Source: Frigidibacter oleivorans
GTDB lineage: Bacteria > Pseudomonadota > Alphaproteobacteria > Rhodobacterales > Rhodobacteraceae
Direction of reading: 5' to 3'
Assembly (NCBI RefSeq): GCF_003993775.1
Contig: NZ_RJRZ01000002.1
Span: 310,001-374,000, forward strand
Length of the DNA: 64,000 nt
The position numbers and the translations under genes are program-made. A model generated the notes under the pieces. It searched no databases, was not told the origin of the DNA, and saw nothing but the letters and a program-made list of their open reading frames with translations. Shown here in pieces: positions 52,201 through 61,491 of the stretch (its first letter is position 1; each line of letters opens with the position of its first letter).

Positions 52201-53207
52201 TCGATGCCGCAATTGGCATAGGCGCGGCGCATCGCCAGCACCTCGCCTTCCAGCCGCGGCGCCATCAGGCCCGAACTCTTGCCGTCCGAGGACTGGCCCA
52301 CGCCCTTGATCACCGCATAGACCCGGTCGCCCGCCGCCAGCGCATCGTCGAGCCGCTTCAGCACGACCATGCCGCAGCCTTCGCCCAGCACCGTGCCGCT
52401 GGCCTGCCGGTCGAAGGGCCGGATGCGGCCTTCGCGCGACAGGGCCGAGACGGAGCAGAACACGCTGTAGACCAGCGGCGAGGTGGTGGTGTTGACGCCG
52501 CCCGCCAGCATCATGTTGGCATGGCCCGACCGCAATTCGTTGATCGCGAGGTCCACGGCGATGATCGACGAGGAACAGGCCGCGTCGATGATGTAATTCG
52601 GCCCCATCAGGTCCAGCCGGTTGGCGATGCGCCCGGTCAGGATGTTGGGCACCAGGCCCGGCACCGCCTCGGGCAGGATGCGCGGCAGTTTCGCCTGCAT
52701 CAGCCGGATCGCGTCGTTGACCTGTGCGGCCGGCAGGTCGGGGAACAGCGCCTGCAGCAGCGCCTGCATTTGCGGGTTGAACCAGACCTGCTGCATGCCG
52801 TTGGAATTGCCGCGATGCGCATGGATCGCATGGCCGAGGATCACGCCCGTCGCGCTGCTGTCATAGGTGCCGGGCGCATAGCCGGCATCCACCATCGCGT
52901 CATGCGCCACCTTCAGCGCAAGGAACTGGTCGGGCTGGCCGCCCGACACCGACAGCGGCATGGTCCCGAACTGCCGCGCGTCGAAGCGGGACAGGTCGCC
53001 GAGGAAGCCGCCGCGCCGCGTGTAGATCTTCAGCGGATCGTCGCTTTCCGGGTCGAGGATGCTGCCATCGCCCACCCAGCCCTCGGCCGAGTCGGTGACC
53101 GCATCGACCTTGGTCAGGATGTTCTGCCAGAACACGTCCACATCGTCCGCGCCGGGATAGAGCCCGGCCATGCCGACGATGGCGATATCCGCGGTCTCGA
53201 AGCTCAT
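49263..53207 (-). CDS. KS-AT-phosphopantetheinyl transferase fusion (PUFA-synthase-like)
   Basis: This is a 1314-residue multienzyme. Residues 5-440 form a ketosynthase: active Cys in DAACSSS (near 209), the two catalytic His in EAHGTGIPLG and IGHCIPASG, and ending FGFGGINAHMVLEE. Residues about 580-900 form an acyltransferase: FLFPGEMAQYPGM and GHSTGE (near 686). An Ala/Pro linker (about 975-1060) precedes a C-terminal Sfp-type 4'-phosphopantetheinyl transferase (about 1090-1314), shown by SLSHVEAVG, IGIDYERPARI and WSVKEAAAKALGLG, with the metal-binding residues in place. ATG 53207 overlaps the 2755-residue synthase stop by 4 bp, so the two are made together. The PPTase should activate the ACPs of this operon. 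Confidence 0.93.
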   Translation of the reverse strand: MSFETADIAIVGMAGLYPGADDVDVFWQNILTKVDAVTDSAEGWVGDGSILDPESDDPLKIYTRRGGFLGDLSRFDARQFGTMPLSVSGGQPDQFLALKVAHDAMVDAGYAPGTYDSSATGVILGHAIHAHRGNSNGMQQVWFNPQMQALLQALFPDLPAAQVNDAIRLMQAKLPRILPEAVPGLVPNILTGRIANRLDLMGPNYIIDAACSSSIIAVDLAINELRSGHANMMLAGGVNTTTSPLVYSVFCSVSALSREGRIRPFDRQASGTVLGEGCGMVVLKRLDDALAAGDRVYAVIKGVGQSSDGKSSGLMAPRLEGEVLAMRRAYANCGIDPATIGLLEAHGTGIPLGDKTEVESLRAIFGERQGKLPTVPVGSVKSMIGHCIPASGSAAIIKMALSLYTGIQPPTLCDEVSEEIGLDSTPFHVATEARPWVHSADHPRRAAINAFGFGGINAHMVLEEAPGAAFRDPTAAFLPAILPEAIAAPEHVFAFAGTDRAGLMAAVDGFLATAHAGSLAERAAHAWAAAAASPGPERLAIVAASEAELDKKVAGLRAKLANPAQGAMQTRNGIYFEPAPIGGKVAFLFPGEMAQYPGMMRDAAIAFPMVRAWFDDVAALTEGRRDVALQQVIFPPDTLVDAAGQAELEALIHRVDYGSEMVFAADQAVFALLTKLGVKADAMLGHSTGENAALVASGLLDIDRAGVLAMIARMNEIFDEVQASGAVPTGVLLNVAALERAKLETLVAKHGSLHFTMDNCPNQAILFGQAEEIAALQADAVAEGAICTQLPISWGYHTEHVRPLAERFDGLFDGVGLKPSDVTLYSCGTAAPFPETVAEFRSTAISQYVSKVRFTEGIERLHADGCRVFVECGPNAVLSSFVRDILGDRPHLAVSADNRRRGMVAQLRHLVAQLFVAGVPLEPMALLAPVEGADQTRRREIRDKQRKAPRLPSELPVVTLAETDIAQLREMLLPARAALALGNAAPANGALAAVAPAPMPAAPAQALAAVPVQAAAPAPQPQPAPVAAAPATTAAAPAGGLAVHDHIGLMTGFLHSTGRVASQALGGTGNGTAPAPAPTRRIEVIDLARLFRLPFELRAYAMHGSPSFESLLPYLAPSEQDEAREVLIRRGHADAWQEWSLSRLAVKRAAAEVLRNGAANLPPQSALEIRKHDSGAPYLAVDGAAAAPAISLSHVEAVGAGAAAAPGWRIGIDYERPARIRDPQGFYESVTSEAERAALNLAPSREAAVLVWSVKEAAAKALGLGMQGRPQEFALLGYDPAQGSALVQHQSHLVSAQVRPVRDAICAIAYAAAS

Positions 53208-56200
53208 TGCGCCCGCTCTCCGCTGGAGGTGGTGATTTCCCGCACCCCGCCCTGCCAGCCGCCGCCCAGGCGGTTCAGCTGGCGCGAGGACTGGCCTTCG
53301 AAGTTCTCCAGCTCGTAGCAGAGCGCGCCGGTGCTGTCATAGACCCGGAGCGTGGTGACGATGGTCGGATCGTCCTTGCCCGACAGGATCACGGTTTCCG
53401 CCGTCAGCGGCCCGTTCAGCGGATCGCCGGAGAAGCGGCGCACCGCCGCCACCGACAGCGGCAGGGTCGAGGCGCCCTGGATGGCCCGCGACCAGATCCA
53501 GACCGTCTGCAGCATGCCGTCGATCAGGCCGGGGTCGAAGTTCCAGCGCTGCGTCGGTTCCACCGGCACGAAATCGGCGGGTCGGGTGCCGAAGGCGGTG
53601 GTCCAGGCGCCGGCCGGCGTCACGTCGAGGATATCGGTCAGCGTCTGGAAGCGCGGCCCGTGGCTGAGCCAGCGGCGATAGACGCCGTCGATGCCGGGGC
53701 CGGTCCAGACCTTGCGCAGGCTGCCGGGCGTCAGCACCCGGTTGCCCGCCGGGATCGCCGGGGCAAAGCGCAGGTCGGCGCGATAGCGCACGCGCAGCTT
53801 GTCGTCGGCGGTGCGGATATTGACGCGGCGGCGACCGTCGGCGGCGGCGGCCTCCAGTTCGACCCGCAGGTCGATCGGCCCGTCGCCCAGCGTCAGGCCC
53901 TTGAACATCTGCAGGTTCTCGATCGCCACCACCGGTTCCGAGATGCCGAAGGCGGCGGGCATCTCGCTCATCGCCTGCATGACGGCGGCGACGGGCATCA
54001 CCCCCACCCCGTCGAAGCGGTGATGGTCGATATAGGGCGCGTTCACCAGATCCAGCCGCCAGACCACCTCGCGCCGGCCATTCTCGCGCCGATAGCCATT
54101 GCGCAAGAGCGTCAGCGGCGCGCCGATCCGTTCGTGCCCCGGCAGGTCGGGCAGGGCGCAGACGGCCTGTTCCATCGTCTCGCCATCGGCGACCCAGCCC
54201 ACGGATTCGACCTGGTCGGCGGGCGACCAGAACATTTCCTTGTAGAACAGGTCGCGGCCCGGCACCGGTTCGACCATGAAGATGCCGCGGCTTTCGAACT
54301 GCTGGCGCACCGCCGTGGTGACCATGCCGGCCCCCGTGGTCGTCGCGGCCCAGGGGCCCCAGTTGATCGCCTTGACCGCCACGCCCTCGCCCCAGCGGCG
54401 GCGCAGGTCCCAGGCAAGGCGGTTCAGCGTCTCGTTCGCGGCGGCATAGTCGGTCTGGCCGCGATTGCCATAGCGGCCCGCGACCGAGGTGAAGAAGCAC
54501 AGGCCCTTCAGCGTTTCGGGCCGCAGCGCGCGGGCGATCAGGAAGGCGCTGTCCACCTTGGCGTCGAAGACGCGGGCAAAGCTTTCGGCGGTCTTCTTCT
54601 CCAGCAGCGTGTCCTCGATCAGGCCTGCGCCATGCACGACCAGATCGACGCGCCCGTATTTGTCATAGAGGTCGTCGAACAGACCCTTCACCGCCGCCGC
54701 GTCCGACACATCGGCGATGCGGTATTCGACCTTGGCCCCCATCCGCTCGAAATCGCGGATGTTCAGGGTCATGTCGCGGTTGCCCAGATGGCGGGCGACC
54801 TTGGATTCGATCTCGGCCGGCCGGATCTTCTCGCCCGCCGCGCGCGCCGCCTCGATGAAGTGCTGGCGCAGGCCCGGCGCATCCAGTGCCGCCTGTTCCG
54901 GCGTTTCCGGCGCCGGCAGCTTCGACCGGCCCACCAGGATCAGCCGCGCGCCGTGCGGGGCGATGGTGCGCAGGCATTCGGCGGTGATGCCGCGCCCGCC
55001 GCCGGTGGCGACCACAACCCAGTCCCGGTTCGGCACGACCGGCGCCTCGGGCGGGGTCAGGGTCGCGGGTTCGGTGCGCAGGATCGTGCGCTGGCCGGCC
55101 GGATAGCCGACCTCACGGCGGCCGCGCAGGAAGGACAACTCCTTCGCGATCTGCGCCGCGCGCGCCTCGATCCCCTGCGCGGGGTCGAGGTCCACGACCT
55201 TGGAACTGCATTCCGGCCATTCCAGCGACAGCGCCTTGACGAGGCCGAGCGCACCCGCCACCGCCGAGACGCCATGCTTCACCGGGCCGGTGGTGCGGCC
55301 GAACAGCCCGCCCGTTTCCATCGCACAGATCAGCCGGCCGCCGCTGCGCAGATGCGGCTCGAAGGCCTGCAGGATCAGGAACAGCCGCTTGGTGCCGGCC
55401 TGGTGCAGCGCGTGCCAGCCGTCGAAGTCCAGCGTGGCGATGTCGGGCAGCGCCGCGCGGCTGTCGAGATAGACCAGTCCCAGCGGTCCGCCGGCGGCCT
55501 GTTCGGCGACCCAGGCCTTCAATTCGTCGGTTCCGGCCCCCACCAGCACGGACCGGGGCATCACCACCGGCACGGCGCCGGCCGCGGCAAGCGCCGCGAC
55601 CAGAGGGGTGTGGAACCCGTCCGCTGCCTCGGTGACCACGATCCGGAAGCCCTGGGGCAGGGTTTCCGTCACGTGGTCGGCAGGCTCCGCGAACGGAACC
55701 TGGATATACCGCGGGAGGACGGCAGCGGCGATTTCCCCTCCCGCGGTCTGATCAAAAGGGCGGGCTTCCGCCGCGACGGCGCCTCCGGCCGGGGCACCGC
55801 CCGCAGGCATCCGGGTGCCGATGAAATCGACGATCTCGCGGATGGTCGCGAGTTCGGCGATCCGGTCCATTTCGGCGCGCATCGCCTCGGCCGCGGTGGC
55901 GGGCAGGATCTTCTGCACGGCGCCGAGGATTTCCATCCGCTTGATGCTGTCGATGCCCAGGTCGGATTCCATGCCCTGATCGGGGTCGAGCGCGTCTTCC
56001 GGATAGCCGGTCTTGTCGGCCACGATGGCGGTGAACTGCGCCAGCAGGTCGAAGGCGGCGGCCGGGGCGGCGGCAGCGGCGGGTGCCGCGACCGGCATCT
56101 GCACGACGGTGGCGGAGGCCGCCACGACGGGGGCCGGGGCAGGCGCCGGGGCGGGCGCCGCGACGGGGGCCGGGGCGGGCGCTGCCACCGCGGCGGGGGC

Positions 56201-59200
56201 CATCACCGGCGCGGGCATCGCCACCGGCACGGGCATCGGGGCGGGCATTGCCACCGGACGGGGCATGGCGACGGCCATCGGCGCCGCCATCGCGGGCCGC
56301 ATCTCGACCGCGCGGGGGGCTTGCGCCTCGCCGCCGAGATAGGTCATCATCACCCGTTCCTGCACGCGCAGGAATTCCATCATCATCGTGTGGTAGTCGC
56401 CGAGCACGGAAGGCCCGGCCGTCCAGCCGCCTCCGTGCCGCGGGTCGGTCTCGGTCACGTCCATGAACTCAAGCTCCTCTGCTGGGGAGGGCGCGGCCTC
56501 CGGGGTGGTAGGGGTCAGCGATCGGGACTGCAGCGCCGTAAGCGCGGCAGGGGCAGTGGCGGCAAGATGTGCCGCGGAAGATGCGGGGGCGGCGGCGGCA
56601 GCGGCCGGGGCGAGGCTCAGCCCCTCGGGCGCGGTGGCACGGCGGCGCGGCGCGTCGGCCCGGCGGGCATAGGCGCCGTTCAGCAGCCAAAGGTGCCGCG
56701 GGTCGCCGTCGCGATGGCGCGGGGCGGGCGCGGCCATGCCGGCGGCGAGCTTCGCCAGATCGACGGGCGCGCCCTCGACATAAAGCTGCACCAGCCCCTC
56801 GATGAAGGAAGCCGCGTCGCCCTGGCTGCGGTCGAGCGCGATGGTCGCCGCGGCATCCCTGCCGAGGATCTCGACCAGCCGGTTCGACAGGACCGAACGC
56901 GGCCCGACCTCGAGGAAGACGGTCGCGCCATCGGCGGCCATCGCCCGGGCCATGCCGGTAAAATCGACGGAACTGACCAGATGTTCGCCCATCAGGCGCC
57001 GCTGCGCCTCGGGATCGGCCGGGTGGGGGGCGGCCAGCGTGTTGGAATAGACCGGCAGCGCCGTCGCCTGCCAGTCGATCCCGGCGAGCACGCCGTCGAA
57101 TTCTGCCCGCGCCGCATGCATCAGCGGCGAGTGGAAGGCCTGGCTGACCGGCACCGCCGTCACCTGCAATTCGGCCGCGGTCATCGCCGCCATCGCCGCC
57201 TCGACGCTGGCGCGCGGTCCTGCGATCACCGTCTGGCGCGGGCTGTTAAGATTGGCCACCACCACATCGGGGAAGGCGGCGATCGCCGCCCGAACCGCAT
57301 CGGCATCCGCCGCGACCGCCGCCATGGCGCCCGGACGGTCGGGATCGGCATTGGCGACCATCGCCCGGCCCCGCGCCTCGGACAGGCGGATCAGCGCGGG
57401 CAGGTCGAAGGCGCCCGCCGCATGCAGCGCGACAAATTCGCCATAGCTGTGGCCCGCCGCCATGTCGGGCACCACGCCCAGCCGGGACAGGACACGCAGC
57501 ATCCCGGCCTCGACGGCGCCGAGCGCGGGCTGCGCGATCTCGGTCGCGGTCAGTTCGGCCATCTGCCGCTTCTTCGCCTCGGGCGTGAAGCCCTCGCCCG
57601 GGTAGATCAGCCGCGACAGCCGGCGCCCGGCCAGGCTCGGCGCATCGGCCAGCACCTCTTCGGCCAGTTGCAGCACGCCCACCATCGCCGGGTCGATCAG
57701 CGCGGTCTGGCGCATCATGTCGGGATATTGCGAGCCCTGGCCCGGGAAGACGAAGGCCAGCTTGCCGCCGTTCAGCAGCCGCGGCGCGGCCGAGAAGTAC
57801 AGCCCCTTCGGCGCGGTGTCCGCAGTGCCCGACAGGAAGTCGGCGGCCAGCGCCAGCTTCGCCCGCGCCTCGTCCATCGAGGCGGCGGCGAAGGCCAGCC
57901 GCAGCGGCCCGGTCCCCGGCTTGCGCAGCACCTTCAGCGCCAGCGCCTGCAGCGTCGCGGCCTCGCCCAGACCCTGCACCTGCTTCAGCAGCGCGGCGCG
58001 GTCGGCGCCGGCAAAGGCGAAGGGCAGGATGTCGCGGCCCAGATCGGCGGCGGGCGCCGGGGCGTGGGGATCGACATATTCCTCCAGCGCCATATGGAAA
58101 TTGGTGCCGCCAAAGCCGAAGGCCGACACGCCGGCGCGGCGGCGGTTGCCCGGCGCGGTGATCCAGGGCAGCGGTTTCTGCGACAGGACCAGCGGCGAGG
58201 CGTCATCCTCGAACACCGCGTTCGGATCCTCGACCAGCGCATGCGGCGGCAGCACCTTGTGATGCAGGCCGAGCGCGATCTTGATCAGGCCCGCCACGCC
58301 CGCCGACGCCTTGGTATGGCCGATCAGCGTCTTGACCGAACCGATGGCGGCGGTCTTCGGCCCGGCGCCCGCGGCGGACAGCGCCGTGGTCACCGTTTCC
58401 AGTTCCGCCTTGTCGCCGGCCACGGTGCCGGTGCCATGCGCCTCGAACAGTTCCACCTGCGCCGGATCGAAGCCCGCCTGCGCATAGGCGCGGGCCAGCG
58501 CCCGCTGCTGCCCGGCGGGCAGCGGCGCGGTCAGGCCCTTGGCCTTGCCGTCGGACGAGGCGCCGACGCCCTTGATCACCGCATAGATGCGGTCGCCGTC
58601 GCGTTCGGCATCCGCCAGACGCTTCAGCACCACGGCGGCGAGACCTTCGGAGATGACGATGCCGTCGGCCTTCTTGTCGAAGGTGTTGCAGATGCCGCGC
58701 GGCGACAGGGCCTGCGTCTTCGAGAAGCACAGATAGCCGAAGGGCGATTGCAGCGAATCGATGCCGCCCGCCACCACCGTGTCGGCGCGGCCGCTTTCCA
58801 GTTCCAGCACGCCCGCATAGATCGCGGCCAGCGACGAGGCGCAGGCCGCGTCCATGGTCACGTTGGTGCCGCCGAAGTTGAAGCGGTTGGCGACGCGCCC
58901 CGCCGCCACGTTCGGCAAGAGGCCGGCGAAGCTGTCTTCCGTCCATTCCGGCAACTGCGCCAGCAGCGATTCCGGCACCTCGCCCATCAGCCGGGGCAGT
59001 TCCGCCCGCGTGGCATAGCGCGAGCCCATCTCTCCCAGACCGCCCGAGAAGCCGAACAGCACCGAGGTGCGGGCGCGGTCGCCCTCGTCCTGCGGGGCGA
59101 TGTCGGCATCCTTCAGCGCGTCCGACACCAGTTCCAGCGCGAGGAACTGCATCGGGTCCACCGCTTCCAGCGTGGTGGGCGGAATGCCGTAGTCGAGCGG

Positions 59201-61471
59201 GTTGAACGCCACGTCGTCGAGGAAGCCGCCGCGCCGCGAATAGACATGGTCGCGCAGGTGGCGGTCTTCCGAAAAGTAGTCGTCCTCGACCCAGCGGTCG
59301 GCCGGCACCGGCTGGATCGCGCTTTCGCCCGACAGGATGCGGCGCCAGTAGCGGTCCAGCGTATCCGCCCCCGGCAGCAGCGTGGCCATGCCGACGATGG
59401 CGATGTCGGCGGCGGGGGGGGCGGGCTGGCGGCGGCGGGCGCGGTCGCGCTGTGCCTCGGACAGGAAGGCAACGGAGCCGGCAGAGACCGTGTCGTGGAA
59501 CTCGGCGATGGTCCTGACTTCGTGGCGCATCGCGGCGATCTGGCCGATCATGTACATGCCGCGCTGGCGCCGTTCCTCGGCCCCGATCTCCGTCAGGGTC
59601 TTTTCGGGGCCGGTGCGGGCCAGCCCCTTGGTCGCCATCCGCAGCCGGCCCAGCGAGAAGCTTTCCAGCACCTCGCGCACCTCGGGGACGCTGGCGCCCT
59701 CGGATTCCATCTTCAGCTTGGTGTCGCGGAATTCGTCCACGATGGGCGTGATGGCGCAGCGGCTGGCAAAGCCCGGGCCTTCCCACAGCGACACGGTGCT
59801 GTCGCAGGACAGCGCCACCTCCTGATAGTCCGGCACGATGGCGCCCGACTCGACGATTTCCTTCGTGAACAGATAGCCCGTGCCCATCAGCACGCCGATC
59901 TTCACGCCAAGCGCGGCCAGCGGTTCGCCAACGGTCATCGCCATCGCCGCCGACAGCTCGTCATGGATGCCGCCGGCGAAGACGACCATGATCTTCCTGC
60001 CGTCGCGCGCCACCGCCGGATGGTCGCGCAGCGTGGCGACGATGCTGCCCCACAGGGTGAAGCTGGACAGCGGGCCGATATGGCCGCCGCATTCGCGCCC
60101 CTCGATGATGAAGCGGCGCACGCCCTCGTCCAGATAGTGGCGGATCTGCGAGGCGGTCGAGGAATGGACGAAGGTGGGGATGCCCTTGCCCTCGAAATCC
60201 ATGACCTGGTTGATGCGGCCGCCGGCGATGATGGCATAGTTCGGGCGGATGCGGTCCACCGCGTCGAATTGCGGCTTCAGCACCTTGGTGTCGGCGAAGC
60301 CCAGCATCCCCACGCCCCAAGGCCGGTCGCCCAGCAGATCGCGGGTCGAGGCGAGCAGCTTTTCCGTGCTTTCGCCCGACAGCAGCGCCAGCGCCGCGAA
60401 GGGCAGGGCGCCGCCCTCGGCGACCTTCAGGAAGAAGTCCGACACGTCCGACACGCGGGTCATCGGGCCCTGCAGGATCGGATAGCGGATGCCGAGCGCC
60501 TGAGCCAGCGGCGCGCCCTCGGCCAGTGCCGCGCGGGTGGCGGCCTCGGCGGGCAGCTTGTCGACGGCGGCGCTGATCGCGCCGATCAGCCGGCCGAGCG
60601 TGCGATAGCGGTCGGCCAGCGGCCCGGCCAGCGCCAGACCCTGGCCCGCCGGGGCGACGGTTTCACCGGTCGCGGCGCCGGCCCAGGAAAAGCCGGCCGC
60701 GATCCGTTCCATCGCGCCCGCATCGGCGCGCAGCTGCGCGGCAAAATCCTCGATCCGCTTCGACCCGGGCTGGTCCAGCCCGCGCAGATAGCGCCCGCCG
60801 CGCGGTTCCTCGACCTGCAGCGTCTCGCTGCCGGAAAAGCGCGAGAGGCGGCGGCGCAGCGCCTCGTCCGTCAGCGGCGATTCGGCCAGCAGCAGGATCT
60901 GGTCGTCCAGCACCGCGCCCCGCGCCCCGGCGAGGCTGGCGGCGGCGGCGGTTTCCGGGGTGATGCCGCCGCGGGGGAACAGCGGCAGCGCCGTGCGGCG
61001 CCGGAATTCCTGCAGCAGGATGAAGGTCGTCTGCTCGGACACGATGCCACCGCATTCGTGGCCCTTCAGCACATAGCCGTCGATCTCGGGTTCCAGCGCC
61101 AGCGCGGCTTCGTCGGCGCGGATCGCCTCGCACAGCACCTCGACCCCGCGGCGGCGCAGTGCCTGCACCGACCGGCGGGCACCGGCCAGCGTCGCGGGCG
61201 GGGCCACCAGCAGCCGCAGCCCGGCGGGCACCTCGGTCGCGGCGGGCACCAGCGCGGGCTGGTCGATCAGCAGGCCGAAGCCGGACAGGCCGGCATCCGC
61301 GGCGATGCGCAGGGCGGCCGCGATCCCCGCCCCGGGCTGCACCGGGATCAGGGGCGTGGCGCCCGCCCTCTCGGATGCGATCAGCAGCCGGGCCGGGTCG
61401 AGCCCGGCAGGAGCCAGAACGACACAGCGAAAACGGTCATCCGCCGGCGGTTTCCCCAGCCTGTCAGCCAT
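53204..61471 (-). CDS. giant PUFA-synthase-like protein: NPD-like, NPD/enoyl reductase, KS, AT, ACP, KR, DH
   Basis: This is a 2755-residue iterative synthase. Residues 1-215 are a TIM-barrel-like segment with GHECGG near 134. Residues 330-610 are a PfaD/nitronate-monooxygenase-type flavin enoyl reductase (YPILQGPMTRVSD, EGRECGGHIG, VFAGGIHDE). Residues 687-1120 are a KS (DAACASS near 875, EAHGTGTVAG, IGHTKASAG). Residues about 1235-1560 are an AT (FVFPGQGSQYPDM, GHSYGE near 1342). A Pro/Ala/Met linker leads to one ACP (LGIDSIKRMEILG, Ser near 1841). Residues 2150-2420 are a KR (TGGGRGITAECL; SVAGRYGNRGQTDYAAANE). Residues 2440-2755 are a DH (HHRFDGVGVMP and DGMLQ). The LGIDSIKR box and KR are PUFA-synthase-like, but there is one ACP instead of several and no thioesterase. 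Start ATG 61471. Confidence 0.93.
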   Translation of the reverse strand: MADRLGKPPADDRFRCVVLAPAGLDPARLLIASERAGATPLIPVQPGAGIAAALRIAADAGLSGFGLLIDQPALVPAATEVPAGLRLLVAPPATLAGARRSVQALRRRGVEVLCEAIRADEAALALEPEIDGYVLKGHECGGIVSEQTTFILLQEFRRRTALPLFPRGGITPETAAAASLAGARGAVLDDQILLLAESPLTDEALRRRLSRFSGSETLQVEEPRGGRYLRGLDQPGSKRIEDFAAQLRADAGAMERIAAGFSWAGAATGETVAPAGQGLALAGPLADRYRTLGRLIGAISAAVDKLPAEAATRAALAEGAPLAQALGIRYPILQGPMTRVSDVSDFFLKVAEGGALPFAALALLSGESTEKLLASTRDLLGDRPWGVGMLGFADTKVLKPQFDAVDRIRPNYAIIAGGRINQVMDFEGKGIPTFVHSSTASQIRHYLDEGVRRFIIEGRECGGHIGPLSSFTLWGSIVATLRDHPAVARDGRKIMVVFAGGIHDELSAAMAMTVGEPLAALGVKIGVLMGTGYLFTKEIVESGAIVPDYQEVALSCDSTVSLWEGPGFASRCAITPIVDEFRDTKLKMESEGASVPEVREVLESFSLGRLRMATKGLARTGPEKTLTEIGAEERRQRGMYMIGQIAAMRHEVRTIAEFHDTVSAGSVAFLSEAQRDRARRRQPAPPAADIAIVGMATLLPGADTLDRYWRRILSGESAIQPVPADRWVEDDYFSEDRHLRDHVYSRRGGFLDDVAFNPLDYGIPPTTLEAVDPMQFLALELVSDALKDADIAPQDEGDRARTSVLFGFSGGLGEMGSRYATRAELPRLMGEVPESLLAQLPEWTEDSFAGLLPNVAAGRVANRFNFGGTNVTMDAACASSLAAIYAGVLELESGRADTVVAGGIDSLQSPFGYLCFSKTQALSPRGICNTFDKKADGIVISEGLAAVVLKRLADAERDGDRIYAVIKGVGASSDGKAKGLTAPLPAGQQRALARAYAQAGFDPAQVELFEAHGTGTVAGDKAELETVTTALSAAGAGPKTAAIGSVKTLIGHTKASAGVAGLIKIALGLHHKVLPPHALVEDPNAVFEDDASPLVLSQKPLPWITAPGNRRRAGVSAFGFGGTNFHMALEEYVDPHAPAPAADLGRDILPFAFAGADRAALLKQVQGLGEAATLQALALKVLRKPGTGPLRLAFAAASMDEARAKLALAADFLSGTADTAPKGLYFSAAPRLLNGGKLAFVFPGQGSQYPDMMRQTALIDPAMVGVLQLAEEVLADAPSLAGRRLSRLIYPGEGFTPEAKKRQMAELTATEIAQPALGAVEAGMLRVLSRLGVVPDMAAGHSYGEFVALHAAGAFDLPALIRLSEARGRAMVANADPDRPGAMAAVAADADAVRAAIAAFPDVVVANLNSPRQTVIAGPRASVEAAMAAMTAAELQVTAVPVSQAFHSPLMHAARAEFDGVLAGIDWQATALPVYSNTLAAPHPADPEAQRRLMGEHLVSSVDFTGMARAMAADGATVFLEVGPRSVLSNRLVEILGRDAAATIALDRSQGDAASFIEGLVQLYVEGAPVDLAKLAAGMAAPAPRHRDGDPRHLWLLNGAYARRADAPRRRATAPEGLSLAPAAAAAAPASSAAHLAATAPAALTALQSRSLTPTTPEAAPSPAEELEFMDVTETDPRHGGGWTAGPSVLGDYHTMMMEFLRVQERVMMTYLGGEAQAPRAVEMRPAMAAPMAVAMPRPVAMPAPMPVPVAMPAPVMAPAAVAAPAPAPVAAPAPAPAPAPVVAASATVVQMPVAAPAAAAAPAAAFDLLAQFTAIVADKTGYPEDALDPDQGMESDLGIDSIKRMEILGAVQKILPATAAEAMRAEMDRIAELATIREIVDFIGTRMPAGGAPAGGAVAAEARPFDQTAGGEIAAAVLPRYIQVPFAEPADHVTETLPQGFRIVVTEAADGFHTPLVAALAAAGAVPVVMPRSVLVGAGTDELKAWVAEQAAGGPLGLVYLDSRAALPDIATLDFDGWHALHQAGTKRLFLILQAFEPHLRSGGRLICAMETGGLFGRTTGPVKHGVSAVAGALGLVKALSLEWPECSSKVVDLDPAQGIEARAAQIAKELSFLRGRREVGYPAGQRTILRTEPATLTPPEAPVVPNRDWVVVATGGGRGITAECLRTIAPHGARLILVGRSKLPAPETPEQAALDAPGLRQHFIEAARAAGEKIRPAEIESKVARHLGNRDMTLNIRDFERMGAKVEYRIADVSDAAAVKGLFDDLYDKYGRVDLVVHGAGLIEDTLLEKKTAESFARVFDAKVDSAFLIARALRPETLKGLCFFTSVAGRYGNRGQTDYAAANETLNRLAWDLRRRWGEGVAVKAINWGPWAATTTGAGMVTTAVRQQFESRGIFMVEPVPGRDLFYKEMFWSPADQVESVGWVADGETMEQAVCALPDLPGHERIGAPLTLLRNGYRRENGRREVVWRLDLVNAPYIDHHRFDGVGVMPVAAVMQAMSEMPAAFGISEPVVAIENLQMFKGLTLGDGPIDLRVELEAAAADGRRRVNIRTADDKLRVRYRADLRFAPAIPAGNRVLTPGSLRKVWTGPGIDGVYRRWLSHGPRFQTLTDILDVTPAGAWTTAFGTRPADFVPVEPTQRWNFDPGLIDGMLQTVWIWSRAIQGASTLPLSVAAVRRFSGDPLNGPLTAETVILSGKDDPTIVTTLRVYDSTGALCYELENFEGQSSRQLNRLGGGWQGGVREITTSSGERAQ

Positions 61472-61491
61472 GCGCTCGCCCTACTCCGATC

